From positions 62,001-126,000 of the forward strand of contig NZ_JBPDIH010000006.1 of assembly GCF_052030545.1 (NCBI RefSeq): DNA of 64,000 nt. The letters run 5' to 3'. Every line of letters begins with the position of its first letter. The first letter of the stretch is position 1. Source of the stretch: CANMXU01 sp052030545 (lineage in GTDB: Bacteria; Pseudomonadota; Gammaproteobacteria; Enterobacterales; Alteromonadaceae). The notes below the pieces were generated by a model, which saw nothing but the letters and a program-made list of their open reading frames with translations, ran no database searches and had not been told where the DNA came from. Shown one piece after another: positions 25,284 through 34,538 of this stretch. Both the position numbers and the translations under genes were made by a program.

Positions 25284-26549
25284 TTATTCTACTACGCGGT
25301 CAATTAGCAAAGTGATCACTTCTTGACTGTTAACACTGATATTTAGTTGCTCGGCTTTGAAATCACCCGGTTTAATACCTGCGCCACCTTTTTGAGAAAT
25401 AATGGCATATAAATGTACATTATCAACATCGCTTAATTTTGCTTGTGGGCTCATAGCTCGCGCATCATTTAATACTACAGTTGTTGGCAAATCGCTGGCA
25501 TTAATTTTAAGTGCTGCCACTGGCATTCTTGAACCATCAGTTGGCGTTGCATAAATAAAGACTACTTTGTCTTCGCCTTCACTTAGCTTAGCCAAAATAG
25601 ACTCAGTTAATTGCACATCAACTCTTAGCTGCGGACCTACTGCTGATTCGGCTGGAATATCGCCAGTTAACGATAAGCGGTTTTTCGCTTCTAAAATAGC
25701 TTCTTTAAGTGCACCAACATTCACCGTTTGACGGCCTGAATCAACCACGCGCTGCCAATATTCAATCGCTTGTTGGTATTGCTGATCAATAAAGTTATGC
25801 ATGCCCAATAAAATATTGGTTGAAGGATCTAACGGATCTAGCGATAAAGCCTTATCAATAAATTGCTGTACGTCGCTAGTGATTTTCTGCTCGTTTTTAT
25901 AATAAAGCGCTTGGGCTTTTGCACCAAACAAATCGGCCTGTTCACCTTCAATACGAATCACTTGGTCAAAAGCAGTTAACGCATTGTCAAAGTCGCCTAA
26001 GCCAACTAAACCTTGACCTAAGCTATACCATGCATCAGCATTTTCCGGATCTTCATCAAGCTGCTTTTGCAATTCTTGTACACGCAAAATCGCTTGCTGG
26101 CCTTCATCGAGTTGTTGATGAGCATCGGCTGCCGTTTGCTGTGGCTCTTGTGAAAGCTCTTCATAAGCGCCATTTTTAATGTATAAGCCAAAGCTAAATG
26201 CTAAAACAAATACCGTAATAACGCTTGGCCATAACACGGAAAAGTGCTTACGACGGGCGTCGAATTCTTTCGCGGCATTTTTGTTGCCTTCGATATCTTG
26301 CAATAAGCTTTTGTTTAGCTCTTCCAGCAAGTATTGATAGTTTTCTTCATCAATACTGCCTTGTTCAAAATCACGTTCAATTTCGGCTTTGTGAGCATGA
26401 TAGAGTTCAACGTTAGTTTCATCTCGAAAGTTTTGTTCACTGCTTTCGTCATCGCTTGCTTGCCCGCTACTCTGGCGTAAAAACGGTAGCCAAATAACCA
26501 ATAAAATCAGTAATAAAAAGCCAACGATTGTTATAATTAATTCGATCAT
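25284..26549 (-). CDS. ccmI: Cytochrome c maturation protein CcmI
   Basis: 421 residues. Two transmembrane helices (about 5-25 and 108-127) flank a cytoplasmic coiled-coil loop with the family motif about YHAHKAEIERDFEQG. A periplasmic TPR region (about 155-280, DAWYSLGQGLVGLGDFDNALTAF) and a C-terminal beta domain follow. CcmI chaperones apocytochrome c to the CcmFH haem lyase. Here it is a separate gene, unlike E. coli where it is fused to CcmH. It is the last gene of ccmFGHI, 5 nt after ccmH. Confidence 0.94.
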   Translation of the reverse strand: MIELIITIVGFLLLILLVIWLPFLRQSSGQASDDESSEQNFRDETNVELYHAHKAEIERDFEQGSIDEENYQYLLEELNKSLLQDIEGNKNAAKEFDARRKHFSVLWPSVITVFVLAFSFGLYIKNGAYEELSQEPQQTAADAHQQLDEGQQAILRVQELQKQLDEDPENADAWYSLGQGLVGLGDFDNALTAFDQVIRIEGEQADLFGAKAQALYYKNEQKITSDVQQFIDKALSLDPLDPSTNILLGMHNFIDQQYQQAIEYWQRVVDSGRQTVNVGALKEAILEAKNRLSLTGDIPAESAVGPQLRVDVQLTESILAKLSEGEDKVVFIYATPTDGSRMPVAALKINASDLPTTVVLNDARAMSPQAKLSDVDNVHLYAIISQKGGAGIKPGDFKAEQLNISVNSQEVITLLIDRVVE

Positions 26550-26554
26550 AAGGG

Positions 26555-27019
26555 TTATTTATCTTTTAATATTTGATTAAGTTTATCTTGCTGTTCTGAC
26601 GATAAAGATGCTTGTTCTTGCGCTTTTGGTTTGCGGCGTAACATTGCTACCACAATAATAAGGCCTCCAATCAGAAAAACGACAGGGCCAAACCAAAGCA
26701 CATAAGTTAAGCTCGACACTTTAGGGCGGTATAAAACAAACTCACCATAACGGTCGACCATAAAATTAACAATTTCAGAGTCAGCTTTGCCTTGCTCCAC
26801 CATTTCATAGACTTCTTGGCGTAAATCAACCGCAATTTGCGAGTTTGAATCGGCTAAGTTTTGATTCTGACATTTTGGACAGCGCAACTCTTTAACGAGC
26901 GAGTTATAGCGTTTTTGCGAGACTTCATCTTTAAAGGTGTAAGTCTCCACAGGGCTTGCCATTACAGAGCAGGCAAACACACTTAAAAAAGCGATCACTA
27001 AAATTCGTAACAACTGCAT
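26555..27019 (-). CDS. ccmH: Cytochrome c maturation thiol-disulfide protein CcmH
   Basis: 154 residues. It has a signal peptide (about 1-21), the redox motif C47-P-K-C50 within LRCPKCQNQNLADSN, a three-helix domain with MVDRYGEFVLYRP, and one C-terminal transmembrane helix (about 105-127). It reduces the apocytochrome CXXCH cysteines or acts with CcmG and CcmF at haem attachment. It is the short, CcmI-less form. It lies 2 nt from ccmG and 5 nt from ccmI. Confidence 0.96.
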   Translation of the reverse strand: MQLLRILVIAFLSVFACSVMASPVETYTFKDEVSQKRYNSLVKELRCPKCQNQNLADSNSQIAVDLRQEVYEMVEQGKADSEIVNFMVDRYGEFVLYRPKVSSLTYVLWFGPVVFLIGGLIIVVAMLRRKPKAQEQASLSSEQQDKLNQILKDK

Positions 27020-27021
27020 GA

Positions 27022-27576
27022 TTATTTCCCTTGCGCTATTTCAGCTTCAATGGCTGATATGAGTGGTTCAAATTCTTTGTTCCACACTCGTGCATCAATC
27101 GGCCCAGCAAAACGCTTACGAATAATGCCATGATGGTCGACAACAAAAGTTTCAGGTGCTGCATAAACGCCTAAGTTAACTGTTAATTTTCCGGTGTCGT
27201 CAAATGCAGAAAATACATAAGGGTCACCTAATTCATCAAGCCATTTATGCGCTAATTCTCTTTCATCATCATAATTTAAACCGTAAAGCTTAAAGCGATT
27301 ACTCTTAGCTAAATCAAGTAAATAAGGGTGTTCAAAACGACACGAAGGACACCAAGTTCCCCAAACATTAATCAGTGCAATACCACCATTGCCGACAATA
27401 TCATTTTGCGTCACCGTTGCGCTGGCATCTTTAACGGGTGTTAAAGAAAACTCCGGCAACGGCTTACCGATCATTGCTGACGGCATCGCTTGCGGATTAA
27501 GAAATAAACCACGATAAAGCACCACAGCAAGTGCAACAAATAAAATAAGTGGTAAAAAGCGAATAATTTTATTCAT
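27022..27576 (-). CDS. ccmG: Thiol:disulfide interchange protein CcmG/DsbE
   Basis: 184 residues. One N-terminal membrane anchor (about 7-24) is followed by a periplasmic thioredoxin fold with the redox site W75-C76-P-S-C79 and the cis-Pro region YAAPETFVVDHHG. The motif GKPLPEFSLTPV before it is typical of DsbE. It keeps apocytochrome c cysteines reduced for haem ligation. It sits 3 nt after ccmF. Confidence 0.96.
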   Translation of the reverse strand: MNKIIRFLPLILFVALAVVLYRGLFLNPQAMPSAMIGKPLPEFSLTPVKDASATVTQNDIVGNGGIALINVWGTWCPSCRFEHPYLLDLAKSNRFKLYGLNYDDERELAHKWLDELGDPYVFSAFDDTGKLTVNLGVYAAPETFVVDHHGIIRKRFAGPIDARVWNKEFEPLISAIEAEIAQGK

Positions 27577-27579
27577 AGT

Positions 27580-29577
27580 TTAATGACTCTCAGCCAAGTT
27601 ATTTGTTTGAGGTTGTGCTTGTTTTGCCGCCTGCGCTTGTTGAGCGGTTTTGCGACGACGATAGCGTTTATCTAACATCGCAATTAAACCACCTAAGCCC
27701 ATGAAAATAGCGCCTAGCCAAATCCAACGAACAAAAGGTTTATAATGAACACGAATCGCCCAAGCATCATTAGGTAATGGGTCACCAAGCGCCACATAAA
27801 TATCACGGAACAAACCAGGGTCGATGCCTGCTTCTGTCATGCCCATAGTTTGCACTAAATACGCTCTTCGCTCTGGTTTTAACAAGGCAACAAAGTCACC
27901 GTCTTGTGAAACATGTAACTGACCTTGCTGCGCATTGTAGTTAGGGCCTTTTACCTGTTTGATGCCATCAAAACGAATATCATAACCTTCAACGTTAATT
28001 TGCTCGCCTTGGCTCATTTTAACGTTTATTTCAAGTTCATAAGTTGAAACAATAGTGACACCAACAATCGTTACGGCAATGCCCATATGCGCTAACGTCA
28101 TGCCAATTTGACTGCGAGAAATTTTAGCAAAAGAAAGGCTGCCATTGGCTTGTTTCATTTGATTGAAAATATCTTTAAGCACAACAAGTGCTACCCAACA
28201 AGCGAGCGTCATGCCCATACTCACTAGTAAGTTAAATTCACCATGGTATAAAAATGGGAAAGCTAAACCAAAAACAACACTGGCGATTGATACAAAGCTC
28301 AATTGCTTACGAAGCTCGCCTGATTTGGCCTTCTTCCAGCGGATCAATGGCCCTATGCCCATAATGACAAACAATATACTCATGATGGGGACAAACACTG
28401 CATTAAAATACGGAGGACCCACTGAGATTTTGCCCATGCCTAACGCATCGACTAATAATGGGTAAAGTGTGCCCAGTAGTACCGTAACACAAGCAACCAC
28501 TAAAATAATGTTACACAGCAATAACGCCGTTTCGCGAGAATATAAGGCAAAACGACTAAAATTACTAACATTCGATGCTCTAAAAGCATACAGGGTTAAC
28601 GAACCACCAACGGCAATACCTAATAGTAATAAGATGAACATACCGCGACTAGGATCTGCAGCAAATGAATGCACTGACGTAATAACCCCAGAGCGCACTA
28701 AGAAAGTACCTAATAAACTTAAGCTAAAGGCAAATATTGCCAGTAATACCGTCCAGTTTCTAAAGGCACCACGTTTTTCAGTTACCGCTAACGAATGTAT
28801 TAATGCCGTACCCACAAGCCAAGGCATAAATGAGGCATTTTCTACCGGATCCCAGAACCACCAGCCGCCCCAGCCAAGTTCATAATATGCCCACCAGCTG
28901 CCTAGTGCGATGCCTAAGGTTAAAAATACCCAAGCAGCGACAGTCCAAGGACGAGACCATCTCGCCCATGCAGCATCCATCTTGCCACACATCAGCGCTG
29001 CAATAGCAAAAGCAAAAGCCACAGCAAAACCTACATAACCTAAATAAAGTAATGGCGGATGCACAATCAAACCAACATCTTGTAATAATGGGTTTAAGTC
29101 ACGCCCTTCCATTGGGAAATTAGGTAAAAGACGTTCGAAAGGGTTTGACGTTAACAAGGTAAATGCCATAAAACCTACGGCAACCATGCCAAGTACAGCA
29201 AGTACTCGTGCAATAAAGCCTTCATCAATGCCCTTGCTGAACTTAGCTACCGCCATCGTCCAGGCTGTTAATGAAAATACCCACAACAGTAAGGAACCTT
29301 CATGTCCACCCCATACAGCACTAATTTTGAAATAATAAGGTAATTGGGTATTGGAGTGACTGGCAATATATTTAACCGAGAAGTCGTCAACTACAAAACT
29401 GTAAGCAAGAATGATGATACTGATGGCAGTGAAGGCGAACATGCCAAAAGTTAATGGTTTAGCGTAAGTTAACAACTTTTTATTTCGACTAACTACCCCC
29501 ATCATCGGGATAATACTCAAACAAATAGCAAACGCCATTGCAACAATAAGGGCAAAATGCCCTAACTCAGGTATCAT
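27580..29577 (-). CDS. ccmF: Cytochrome c haem lyase subunit CcmF
   Basis: 665 residues from the ATG at 29577, chosen because GGAGAG lies six bases upstream; the frame extends 11 codons further without a ribosome site. It has about 15 transmembrane helices, the WWD haem-handling motif in WGGWWFWDPVENASFMPW near residue 240, and a large periplasmic domain before the last helix. Conserved His residues of the family are in context (e.g. VHPPLLYLGY). CcmF takes haem from holo-CcmE and attaches it to apocytochrome c with CcmH/I. It is first in the ccmFGHI operon. Confidence 0.96.
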   Translation of the reverse strand: MIPELGHFALIVAMAFAICLSIIPMMGVVSRNKKLLTYAKPLTFGMFAFTAISIIILAYSFVVDDFSVKYIASHSNTQLPYYFKISAVWGGHEGSLLLWVFSLTAWTMAVAKFSKGIDEGFIARVLAVLGMVAVGFMAFTLLTSNPFERLLPNFPMEGRDLNPLLQDVGLIVHPPLLYLGYVGFAVAFAFAIAALMCGKMDAAWARWSRPWTVAAWVFLTLGIALGSWWAYYELGWGGWWFWDPVENASFMPWLVGTALIHSLAVTEKRGAFRNWTVLLAIFAFSLSLLGTFLVRSGVITSVHSFAADPSRGMFILLLLGIAVGGSLTLYAFRASNVSNFSRFALYSRETALLLCNIILVVACVTVLLGTLYPLLVDALGMGKISVGPPYFNAVFVPIMSILFVIMGIGPLIRWKKAKSGELRKQLSFVSIASVVFGLAFPFLYHGEFNLLVSMGMTLACWVALVVLKDIFNQMKQANGSLSFAKISRSQIGMTLAHMGIAVTIVGVTIVSTYELEINVKMSQGEQINVEGYDIRFDGIKQVKGPNYNAQQGQLHVSQDGDFVALLKPERRAYLVQTMGMTEAGIDPGLFRDIYVALGDPLPNDAWAIRVHYKPFVRWIWLGAIFMGLGGLIAMLDKRYRRRKTAQQAQAAKQAQPQTNNLAESH

Positions 29578-29902
29578 TGTACTCTCCGATCTTTCGCTTG
29601 ACTCTGGCAAGCTAAAAAGATTTTTTATAGTTTGACTAGCACTTCAAGTGGCTGTTTAAAAATGAAGTTTTTTGAAAATTTATCAATTAAAAACTTGAAA
29701 TAATGTACTATCGTTTAAAATTTCGCAGCAATTCTATCACTAACTGGCGAATTTTTTCACGGTTAATGCCGTGAATAATTTGTAACGATTAATATCCGAG
29801 TCGAATAGTATGATATTAAGATTGTTTGTAGTACGATCTAAATCAAATCAAATGTGATAAAAATCAATTATTATTCCGGCGAGTAATATAGTAAAGAAAA
29901 AG
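29578..29902. other. Divergent control region between ccmFGHI and ccmABCDE
   Basis: 325 nt with no open frame. It contains a TTCACGG/CCGTGAA hairpin at 29756-29775 and an FNR-like site at 29854-29867, listed separately. The ccmF-directed promoter was not identified. Confidence 0.6.
29854..29867 (+). promoter_or_regulatory. Putative FNR-family binding site upstream of ccmA
   Basis: GTGATaaaaATCAA matches the FNR consensus TTGAT-N4-ATCAA at nine of ten positions. It is centred 30-40 nt before a TATAGT element at 29887-29892, the class II activator spacing. It also resembles a degenerate CRP site (TGTGA-N6-TCAAT), so CRP is an alternative. Confidence 0.55.
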
Positions 29903-30553
29903 TTGAATCCATTGCCAAGCACGTTATCACCACTCATTAGCGCGAAACAGCTAACTTGTATTAGAGAAGATCGCATTCTATTTGAAGAGCTAGACATAGC
30001 TATTCATGCAGGCGATATTGTCCAAATTGAAGGTCCCAACGGTGCGGGAAAGACCAGCTTATTAAGAATTCTTGCCGGTTTGTCTATGCCATTTGAAGGC
30101 AACGTACTTTTTAATGAACAGTGCATTAGCGACAACCGCGAATTATTTCACCAAAACTTGCTTTATCTTGGGCATTTACCCGGTGTAAAAGGTGAAATGA
30201 GTGCCCAAGAAAACCTCGAATTTAATTTAGCCTTACACGGATTAGACCAATCCACCGCCGAGCAAACGCTTTCAGAAGTTAACTTATTAGGTTTTGAAGA
30301 TGCATTGGCGTCGCATTTAAGTGCAGGTCAGCACCGCCGAATTTCACTGGCTAGGCTATGGCAAAGCAAAGCCCCTATTTGGATTTTAGATGAACCATTT
30401 ACCGCCATCGATAAACTTGGTGTTAAAAAGCTTGAACAACTTTTTTTACAACACGCAGAACAAGGTGGTTGCGTTATTCTAACCACTCACCAAGATTTGT
30501 CGCTTGATCCTGAACGGGTCAAAAAAATCACCTTAACTTACCGCTTTTATTAG
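29903..30553 (+). CDS. ccmA: Cytochrome c biogenesis ABC transporter ATPase CcmA
   Basis: 216 residues. Walker A is G44-PNGAGKT-51, the ABC signature is LSAGQHRRISLARLW and Walker B is IWILDEPFTAID. With CcmB, CcmC and CcmD it drives release of holo-CcmE from CcmC. No ATG is available at the N-terminus: the frame opens with TTG at 29903, and a second in-frame TTG follows at 29912. The start is therefore uncertain by three codons, and homology begins only at about LISAKQL. First gene of ccmABCDE. Confidence 0.93.
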   Translation: MNPLPSTLSPLISAKQLTCIREDRILFEELDIAIHAGDIVQIEGPNGAGKTSLLRILAGLSMPFEGNVLFNEQCISDNRELFHQNLLYLGHLPGVKGEMSAQENLEFNLALHGLDQSTAEQTLSEVNLLGFEDALASHLSAGQHRRISLARLWQSKAPIWILDEPFTAIDKLGVKKLEQLFLQHAEQGGCVILTTHQDLSLDPERVKKITLTYRFY

Positions 30554-30559
30554 GACAAT

Positions 30560-31258
30560 ATGACCATGGAATCGCAAAATACTTTGTCATATCGTGCCGC
30601 ATTTGGGTTAATCATTAAGCGTGATTTAAAAATCGCCTTTCGTCATAGCGACGACATAATTAATCCTTTATTGTTTTTCGTGATTGTCGTCACCCTTTTT
30701 CCTTTAGGCATTGGCCCTGAATCTGGCACTTTATCACGTATCGCCCCGGGCATTATTTGGGTTGCCGCCTTGTTATCGACTCTACTCTCGCTTGATCGTT
30801 TATTTAAATCAGATCACAGTGATGGTTCACTAGAACAAATGCTACTTAGCCCGCACCCTATTTTTATTTTGGTATTGGCTAAAATTATTGCCCATTGGTT
30901 GGTAACAGGCTTACCGCTGATATTTATTGCGCCATTGCTTGCCGTTTTATTGCATCTTAATGAACACAGTTATGGCGCACTAATGCTAACGTTAGCGCTT
31001 GGTACACCGATTTTAAGCTTGTTAGGCGCTATAGGAGTTGCCTTAACCGTTGGCATTAAAAAAGGCGGCGTACTGCTTAGCTTATTAGTTTTACCTTTGT
31101 ATATTCCGGTATTAATATTTGCCACTAGCGCAATTGATACTGCAGCGATGAACTTACCCTATAGTGGACAACTTGCTATAATTGCCGCACTATTTTTTGG
31201 TTCTTTAACTTTAGCCCCATTTGCTGTTAGCGCAGCATTAAAAGTGAGTACAAACTAA
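30560..31258 (+). CDS. ccmB: Cytochrome c biogenesis ABC transporter permease CcmB
   Basis: 232 residues with six transmembrane helices, the usual CcmB size. The N-terminal FGLIIKRDLKIAFRHSDD segment and the DRLFKSDHSDGSLEQMLLSP loop are characteristic. It forms the membrane part of the CcmABCD complex. It lies 6 nt after ccmA and 1 nt before ccmC; an AGGA site supports the ATG at 30560, with a second ATG two codons later as an alternative. Confidence 0.95.
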   Translation: MTMESQNTLSYRAAFGLIIKRDLKIAFRHSDDIINPLLFFVIVVTLFPLGIGPESGTLSRIAPGIIWVAALLSTLLSLDRLFKSDHSDGSLEQMLLSPHPIFILVLAKIIAHWLVTGLPLIFIAPLLAVLLHLNEHSYGALMLTLALGTPILSLLGAIGVALTVGIKKGGVLLSLLVLPLYIPVLIFATSAIDTAAMNLPYSGQLAIIAALFFGSLTLAPFAVSAALKVSTN

Positions 31259-31259
31259 C

Positions 31260-32003
31260 ATGTGGAAATGGTTACACCCTTACGCCAATCCTGAAGTCAC
31301 ATATCACTTCACCGGCAAACTTATCCCTTGGTTCAAATACATCAGCATTGGACTCTTAACCACAGGGTTAATTTGGGCATTAGCGTTTGCTCCTGCTGAC
31401 TATCAACAAGGCGATAGCTTTAGAATTTTTTATGTTCATGTGCCTGCTGCCTCCCTTTCAATGGGTATTTATTTAGGCATGGCAATTGCCGCATTTTCAA
31501 GTTTGGTTTGGCAATTAAAACTCGCAGACGCGTCTGCCGCTGCCATGGCGCCAGTGGGTGCCGCTTTTACGGCAATTGCGCTATTTACCGGTGCTGCTTG
31601 GGGTAAGCCTATGTGGGGAACATGGTGGGTGTGGGATGCGCGCTTAACGTCCGAGCTAATTTTATTATTTTTATATTTAGGTGTTATCGCCCTGCACAAC
31701 GCATTTGAAGATAAAAACCTCGCCGGTAAAGCCGCTGGCATTTTAACCTTAGTTGGGGTGATTAACTTACCCATTATCAAATATTCAGTAGAGTGGTGGA
31801 ATACGCTTCACCAAGGCTCTACCGTAAGCAAGCTTGGCAAACCATCGATGTCGCTCGATATGTTATGGCCGTTTTTATTTACCTTTTTTGGTTTCGCTTT
31901 TTTAGTGGCGGTGATTATCTGCATTCGTTTTCGTACTGAAATATTGGCCAGAAATAGCATGCGCCCTTGGGTGAAAACTTTAGTACTAGCGGAGACAAAA
32001 TAA
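31260..32003 (+). CDS. ccmC: Haem-handling protein CcmC
   Basis: 247 residues with six transmembrane helices. The haem-handling WWD motif GTWWVWDARLTSELI is at about residues 120-135, flanked by the periplasmic His ligands in FYVHVPAA and the later EWWNTLHQGST. CcmC places haem on His of CcmE. The ccmD start overlaps its stop codon by one base, indicating translational coupling. Confidence 0.96.
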   Translation: MWKWLHPYANPEVTYHFTGKLIPWFKYISIGLLTTGLIWALAFAPADYQQGDSFRIFYVHVPAASLSMGIYLGMAIAAFSSLVWQLKLADASAAAMAPVGAAFTAIALFTGAAWGKPMWGTWWVWDARLTSELILLFLYLGVIALHNAFEDKNLAGKAAGILTLVGVINLPIIKYSVEWWNTLHQGSTVSKLGKPSMSLDMLWPFLFTFFGFAFLVAVIICIRFRTEILARNSMRPWVKTLVLAETK

Positions 32004-32260
32004 TGCAATTTGACAGTTTCTCAGCTTTTTTAGACATGGGCGGCTACGGCTTTTATGTCTGGTTATCTTACGGAGTTAGCGCACTTTTGTTGGTATTGTT
32101 GTTAATTAGCAGCATTATGAAAAACTCAGCGGTTAAAAAGCAAATAGCTCAAAAACAAAAGCGCGAACAAAAATTACGCCAAGCAGCGGCACAACAAAAT
32201 ATTCAAAAATCGACATCTGAATCAAAATCAGACAATGATGCTAAAGAGGTATTATCATGA
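32003..32260 (+). CDS. ccmD: Haem exporter protein CcmD
   Basis: 85 residues. The N-terminal motif SFSAFLDMGGYGFYVWLSYG, one transmembrane helix (about 20-40) and a basic, Gln/Lys-rich cytoplasmic tail are typical of CcmD. The frame opens further upstream inside ccmC without a ribosome site; the ATG overlapping the ccmC stop by one base is the normal start. CcmD is needed to release holo-CcmE from the CcmABC complex. It overlaps ccmE by 4 nt. Confidence 0.92.
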   Translation: MQFDSFSAFLDMGGYGFYVWLSYGVSALLLVLLLISSIMKNSAVKKQIAQKQKREQKLRQAAAQQNIQKSTSESKSDNDAKEVLS

Positions 32261-32766
32261 ATCCTAGACGTAAAAAGCGCCTCACCATAGTAGGTGCCAT
32301 TCTTATTGGTGTTGGTGGCGTTGCCGGCCTAGTGTTATATGCACTAAGCCAAAATATTGATTTGTTCTACAAGCCATCAGAAATCTATCAAGGTAAAGAA
32401 GACACGGGCATCAAACCTATTGATGGTCAACGCTTACGTATCGGCGGCCTTGTGGTGCCAGGCAGCGTAGTACGTGACGAGCAGAGCCTAAAAGTAAGCT
32501 TCAAACTAACCGACATGAATATGCCAATTGAGTTTAAAGATAGCGATCCTATGGTAACCGTAAAGTATGACGGCATTTTGCCTGATCTATTTCGTGAAGC
32601 CCAAGGCATAGTTGCCAATGGTGTGTTAACTGAAGGCAGCATTATTGAAGCCTCTGAAGTACTCGCTAAACATGATGAAAATTATGTACCAAAAGAATTG
32701 GCAGACAGTGCTGGCGAAAAGCATCAAAAACTTAATTATTCGAAAGAGCAACTTGGCAATAATTAG
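32257..32766 (+). CDS. ccmE: Cytochrome c-type biogenesis haem chaperone CcmE
   Basis: 169 residues. A short basic cytoplasmic start (MNPRRKKRL) and one membrane anchor (about 10-30) precede an OB-fold beta-barrel. The covalent haem ligand is His139 in the KHDENYVPKEL motif, with the nearby Tyr also conserved. It carries haem from CcmC to CcmF. It starts at ATGA overlapping the ccmD stop and is followed by a strong terminator, closing ccmABCDE. Confidence 0.97.
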   Translation: MNPRRKKRLTIVGAILIGVGGVAGLVLYALSQNIDLFYKPSEIYQGKEDTGIKPIDGQRLRIGGLVVPGSVVRDEQSLKVSFKLTDMNMPIEFKDSDPMVTVKYDGILPDLFREAQGIVANGVLTEGSIIEASEVLAKHDENYVPKELADSAGEKHQKLNYSKEQLGNN

Positions 32767-32798
32767 GTCAAAACACCTTTACACAAACAATGAAAAAG

Positions 32799-32821
32799 GC
32801 AATCTAAGGATTGCTTTTTTT
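32799..32821 (+). terminator. Terminator of the ccmABCDE operon
   Basis: A GCAATC / GATTGC stem with a 4-nt loop is followed by seven T residues, about 30 nt after ccmE. Confidence 0.9.
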
Positions 32822-33000
32822 GTGTGCAATATTTCGCGACAAGTTTACTACGAAATTCTTCTGTGATTTTTATGGCTTTTATGCCAATATACGCGTCTTT
32901 TAATACCTTGCGGCCATATAAGCTCTTTTATTTATAGAAGACACGCATATAAAAACGTCAAATTATGTATTTACATTACATCGTTAAAAAGGAATTCAAC

Positions 33001-34410
33001 GTGGGCGCATATCAGCAATTTTTCGCTAGAGTTTCAACCTTGACCAAATCCTCTATTTCCCAAATATTCTTCATTTTCTTAATATCTTTCGTACAGCCAA
33101 ATGCCTTCGCAACAGAAAAATGCACTGAAAAAGAGTGTATTAGCGAAACTGATCTCGAACCCATTTACCGCACAATAGCAACCAATAGTGCTTGGGAAAG
33201 CAAAGATGTGGCTGACGATTTTTATCAGTCGCCCTATCAAGTTTCAATTTTCAACCCTAAAAACGGTGAAGATAAAGACCGATTATGGTCACAAAGCAAA
33301 GCGGTATTCACTTACGGTTTTGGTGTCATTGGTATTATCGCCTTACTACCAGAAGATGTTTCAAACTGGGAGCGCGGTGAAATATTCGGTAAATGGGGCG
33401 AGAACGTTAAAGAAGGTCCTGTTTGGGACAGAGATGGTTTAGGCATCAACCTTGTTGGTCATGGTTATTTTGGCGGTGTTTATTATCAAGTTGCTCGTAA
33501 GTCAGGTTACCGTCAGTGGGATGCGTTTATGTATTCCGTAATGATGTCGACTTTCTATTGGGAATACGGCATTGAAGCGTTTGCAGAAGTCCCATCCATT
33601 CAAGATTTAGTCGTTACCCCCGTTATCGGCTGGGCATACGGTGAATGGGCTTATCAAACCGAGCAAAGTATTCGCCGAGATGGCGGTACGGTATTAGGCT
33701 CAGAAACCTTAGGTGATATTTCACTGGCAGTGCTCGACCCAATCGATTCAATTAGTACCGGTGTTAATAACATGTTTGGCCATGAAGTTTTTATCGCAGG
33801 TACTGGCTACTTAAACGCAAGGGAAGTCCCTATTGGCGTTAATGGTGATTCTGAAACCTTGATGCAACTTGGGGTAACTTATCAATTTGGTAGCGGTAAG
33901 AAAATTCAAAAAAAGCATTCATTTGATGCTAACGCTAAATATACAAGCGACCCAGTAGATACTAGCATTATTGGCGTATCTGTCGGTTATGGGCGTGTAA
34001 ACCTAGACGATGCGTGGGCAGTATCTGATGATAACTTTAGCGCCATTTCATTAGGTTTATATTTTTCAAAATCATTTTCAGCGCGCTTAAGTTACGATAA
34101 AGGCGTCTTTGCTGGCAAAGTAGCACAAGAGAAAGTAAATTACGAAAACTACAACGTTAACGCGCAATACTATTTCAATACCGACAGCAAGCTTCGTCCA
34201 TACATTATTGGTGGCTTTGGTGAAATGATGCGTGACGAAGATCGTGAAAAGAAAACCTTTCAAACCCATTTAGGCTTAGGTTTACATTACCAAATTAATC
34301 GAAAACTTGCCCTGCAAGTTGACGCTAAACAATTTTACAGTGGCGCAGATAAAACCTCAGATACCGCAATTACTTCTTCACTGGTTTATCGTTTTGCTAG
34401 CGGTGAATAA
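33001..34410 (+). CDS. DUF3943 outer-membrane protein
   Basis: 469 residues from a GTG start at 33001, which has AAAAAGGA at ideal spacing; the upstream ATG at 32965 has no ribosome site. A signal peptide (about residues 1-37, ending NAFAT) is followed by a helical, Trp/Gly/Tyr-rich domain (about 95-280) with the DUF3943 motifs NLVGHGYFGGVYYQ, STFYWEYGIEAFAE and LDPIDSIS. The C-terminal half forms an eight-strand-like barrel with alternating residues, ending VYRFASGE. The His/Glu residues in the membrane-like segment suggest an enzyme of lipid A or membrane type, but this is not established. Own terminator after. Confidence 0.78.
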   Translation: MGAYQQFFARVSTLTKSSISQIFFIFLISFVQPNAFATEKCTEKECISETDLEPIYRTIATNSAWESKDVADDFYQSPYQVSIFNPKNGEDKDRLWSQSKAVFTYGFGVIGIIALLPEDVSNWERGEIFGKWGENVKEGPVWDRDGLGINLVGHGYFGGVYYQVARKSGYRQWDAFMYSVMMSTFYWEYGIEAFAEVPSIQDLVVTPVIGWAYGEWAYQTEQSIRRDGGTVLGSETLGDISLAVLDPIDSISTGVNNMFGHEVFIAGTGYLNAREVPIGVNGDSETLMQLGVTYQFGSGKKIQKKHSFDANAKYTSDPVDTSIIGVSVGYGRVNLDDAWAVSDDNFSAISLGLYFSKSFSARLSYDKGVFAGKVAQEKVNYENYNVNAQYYFNTDSKLRPYIIGGFGEMMRDEDREKKTFQTHLGLGLHYQINRKLALQVDAKQFYSGADKTSDTAITSSLVYRFASGE

Positions 34411-34430
34411 CCACGCCCATAACTAATTCC

Positions 34431-34463
34431 AAGCTCAATTGTTAAACAGAACATTGAGCTTTG
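34431..34463 (+). terminator. Terminator after the DUF3943 gene
   Basis: An AAGCTCAAT... / ...ATTGAGCTT stem with one bulge and a short T exit begins about 20 nt after the stop. Confidence 0.6.
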
Positions 34464-34538
34464 CCCTAACCACTTTATAATAGCCATAAAACAACCCGCT
34501 CATGTCATGCTTAATAAGCAGCTAGGATAGCCAATATT

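Noticed and set aside
28163..28885. Two adjacent frames antisense to ccmF
   Set aside because: Both lie wholly inside ccmF and mirror its transmembrane codons; no ribosome site or recognisable domain.
29756..29775. TTCACGG/CCGTGAA hairpin as a terminator in the ccm divergent region
   Set aside because: No T-tract follows on either strand and no transcript is expected to end there; it might be an operator, but there is no matching known consensus.
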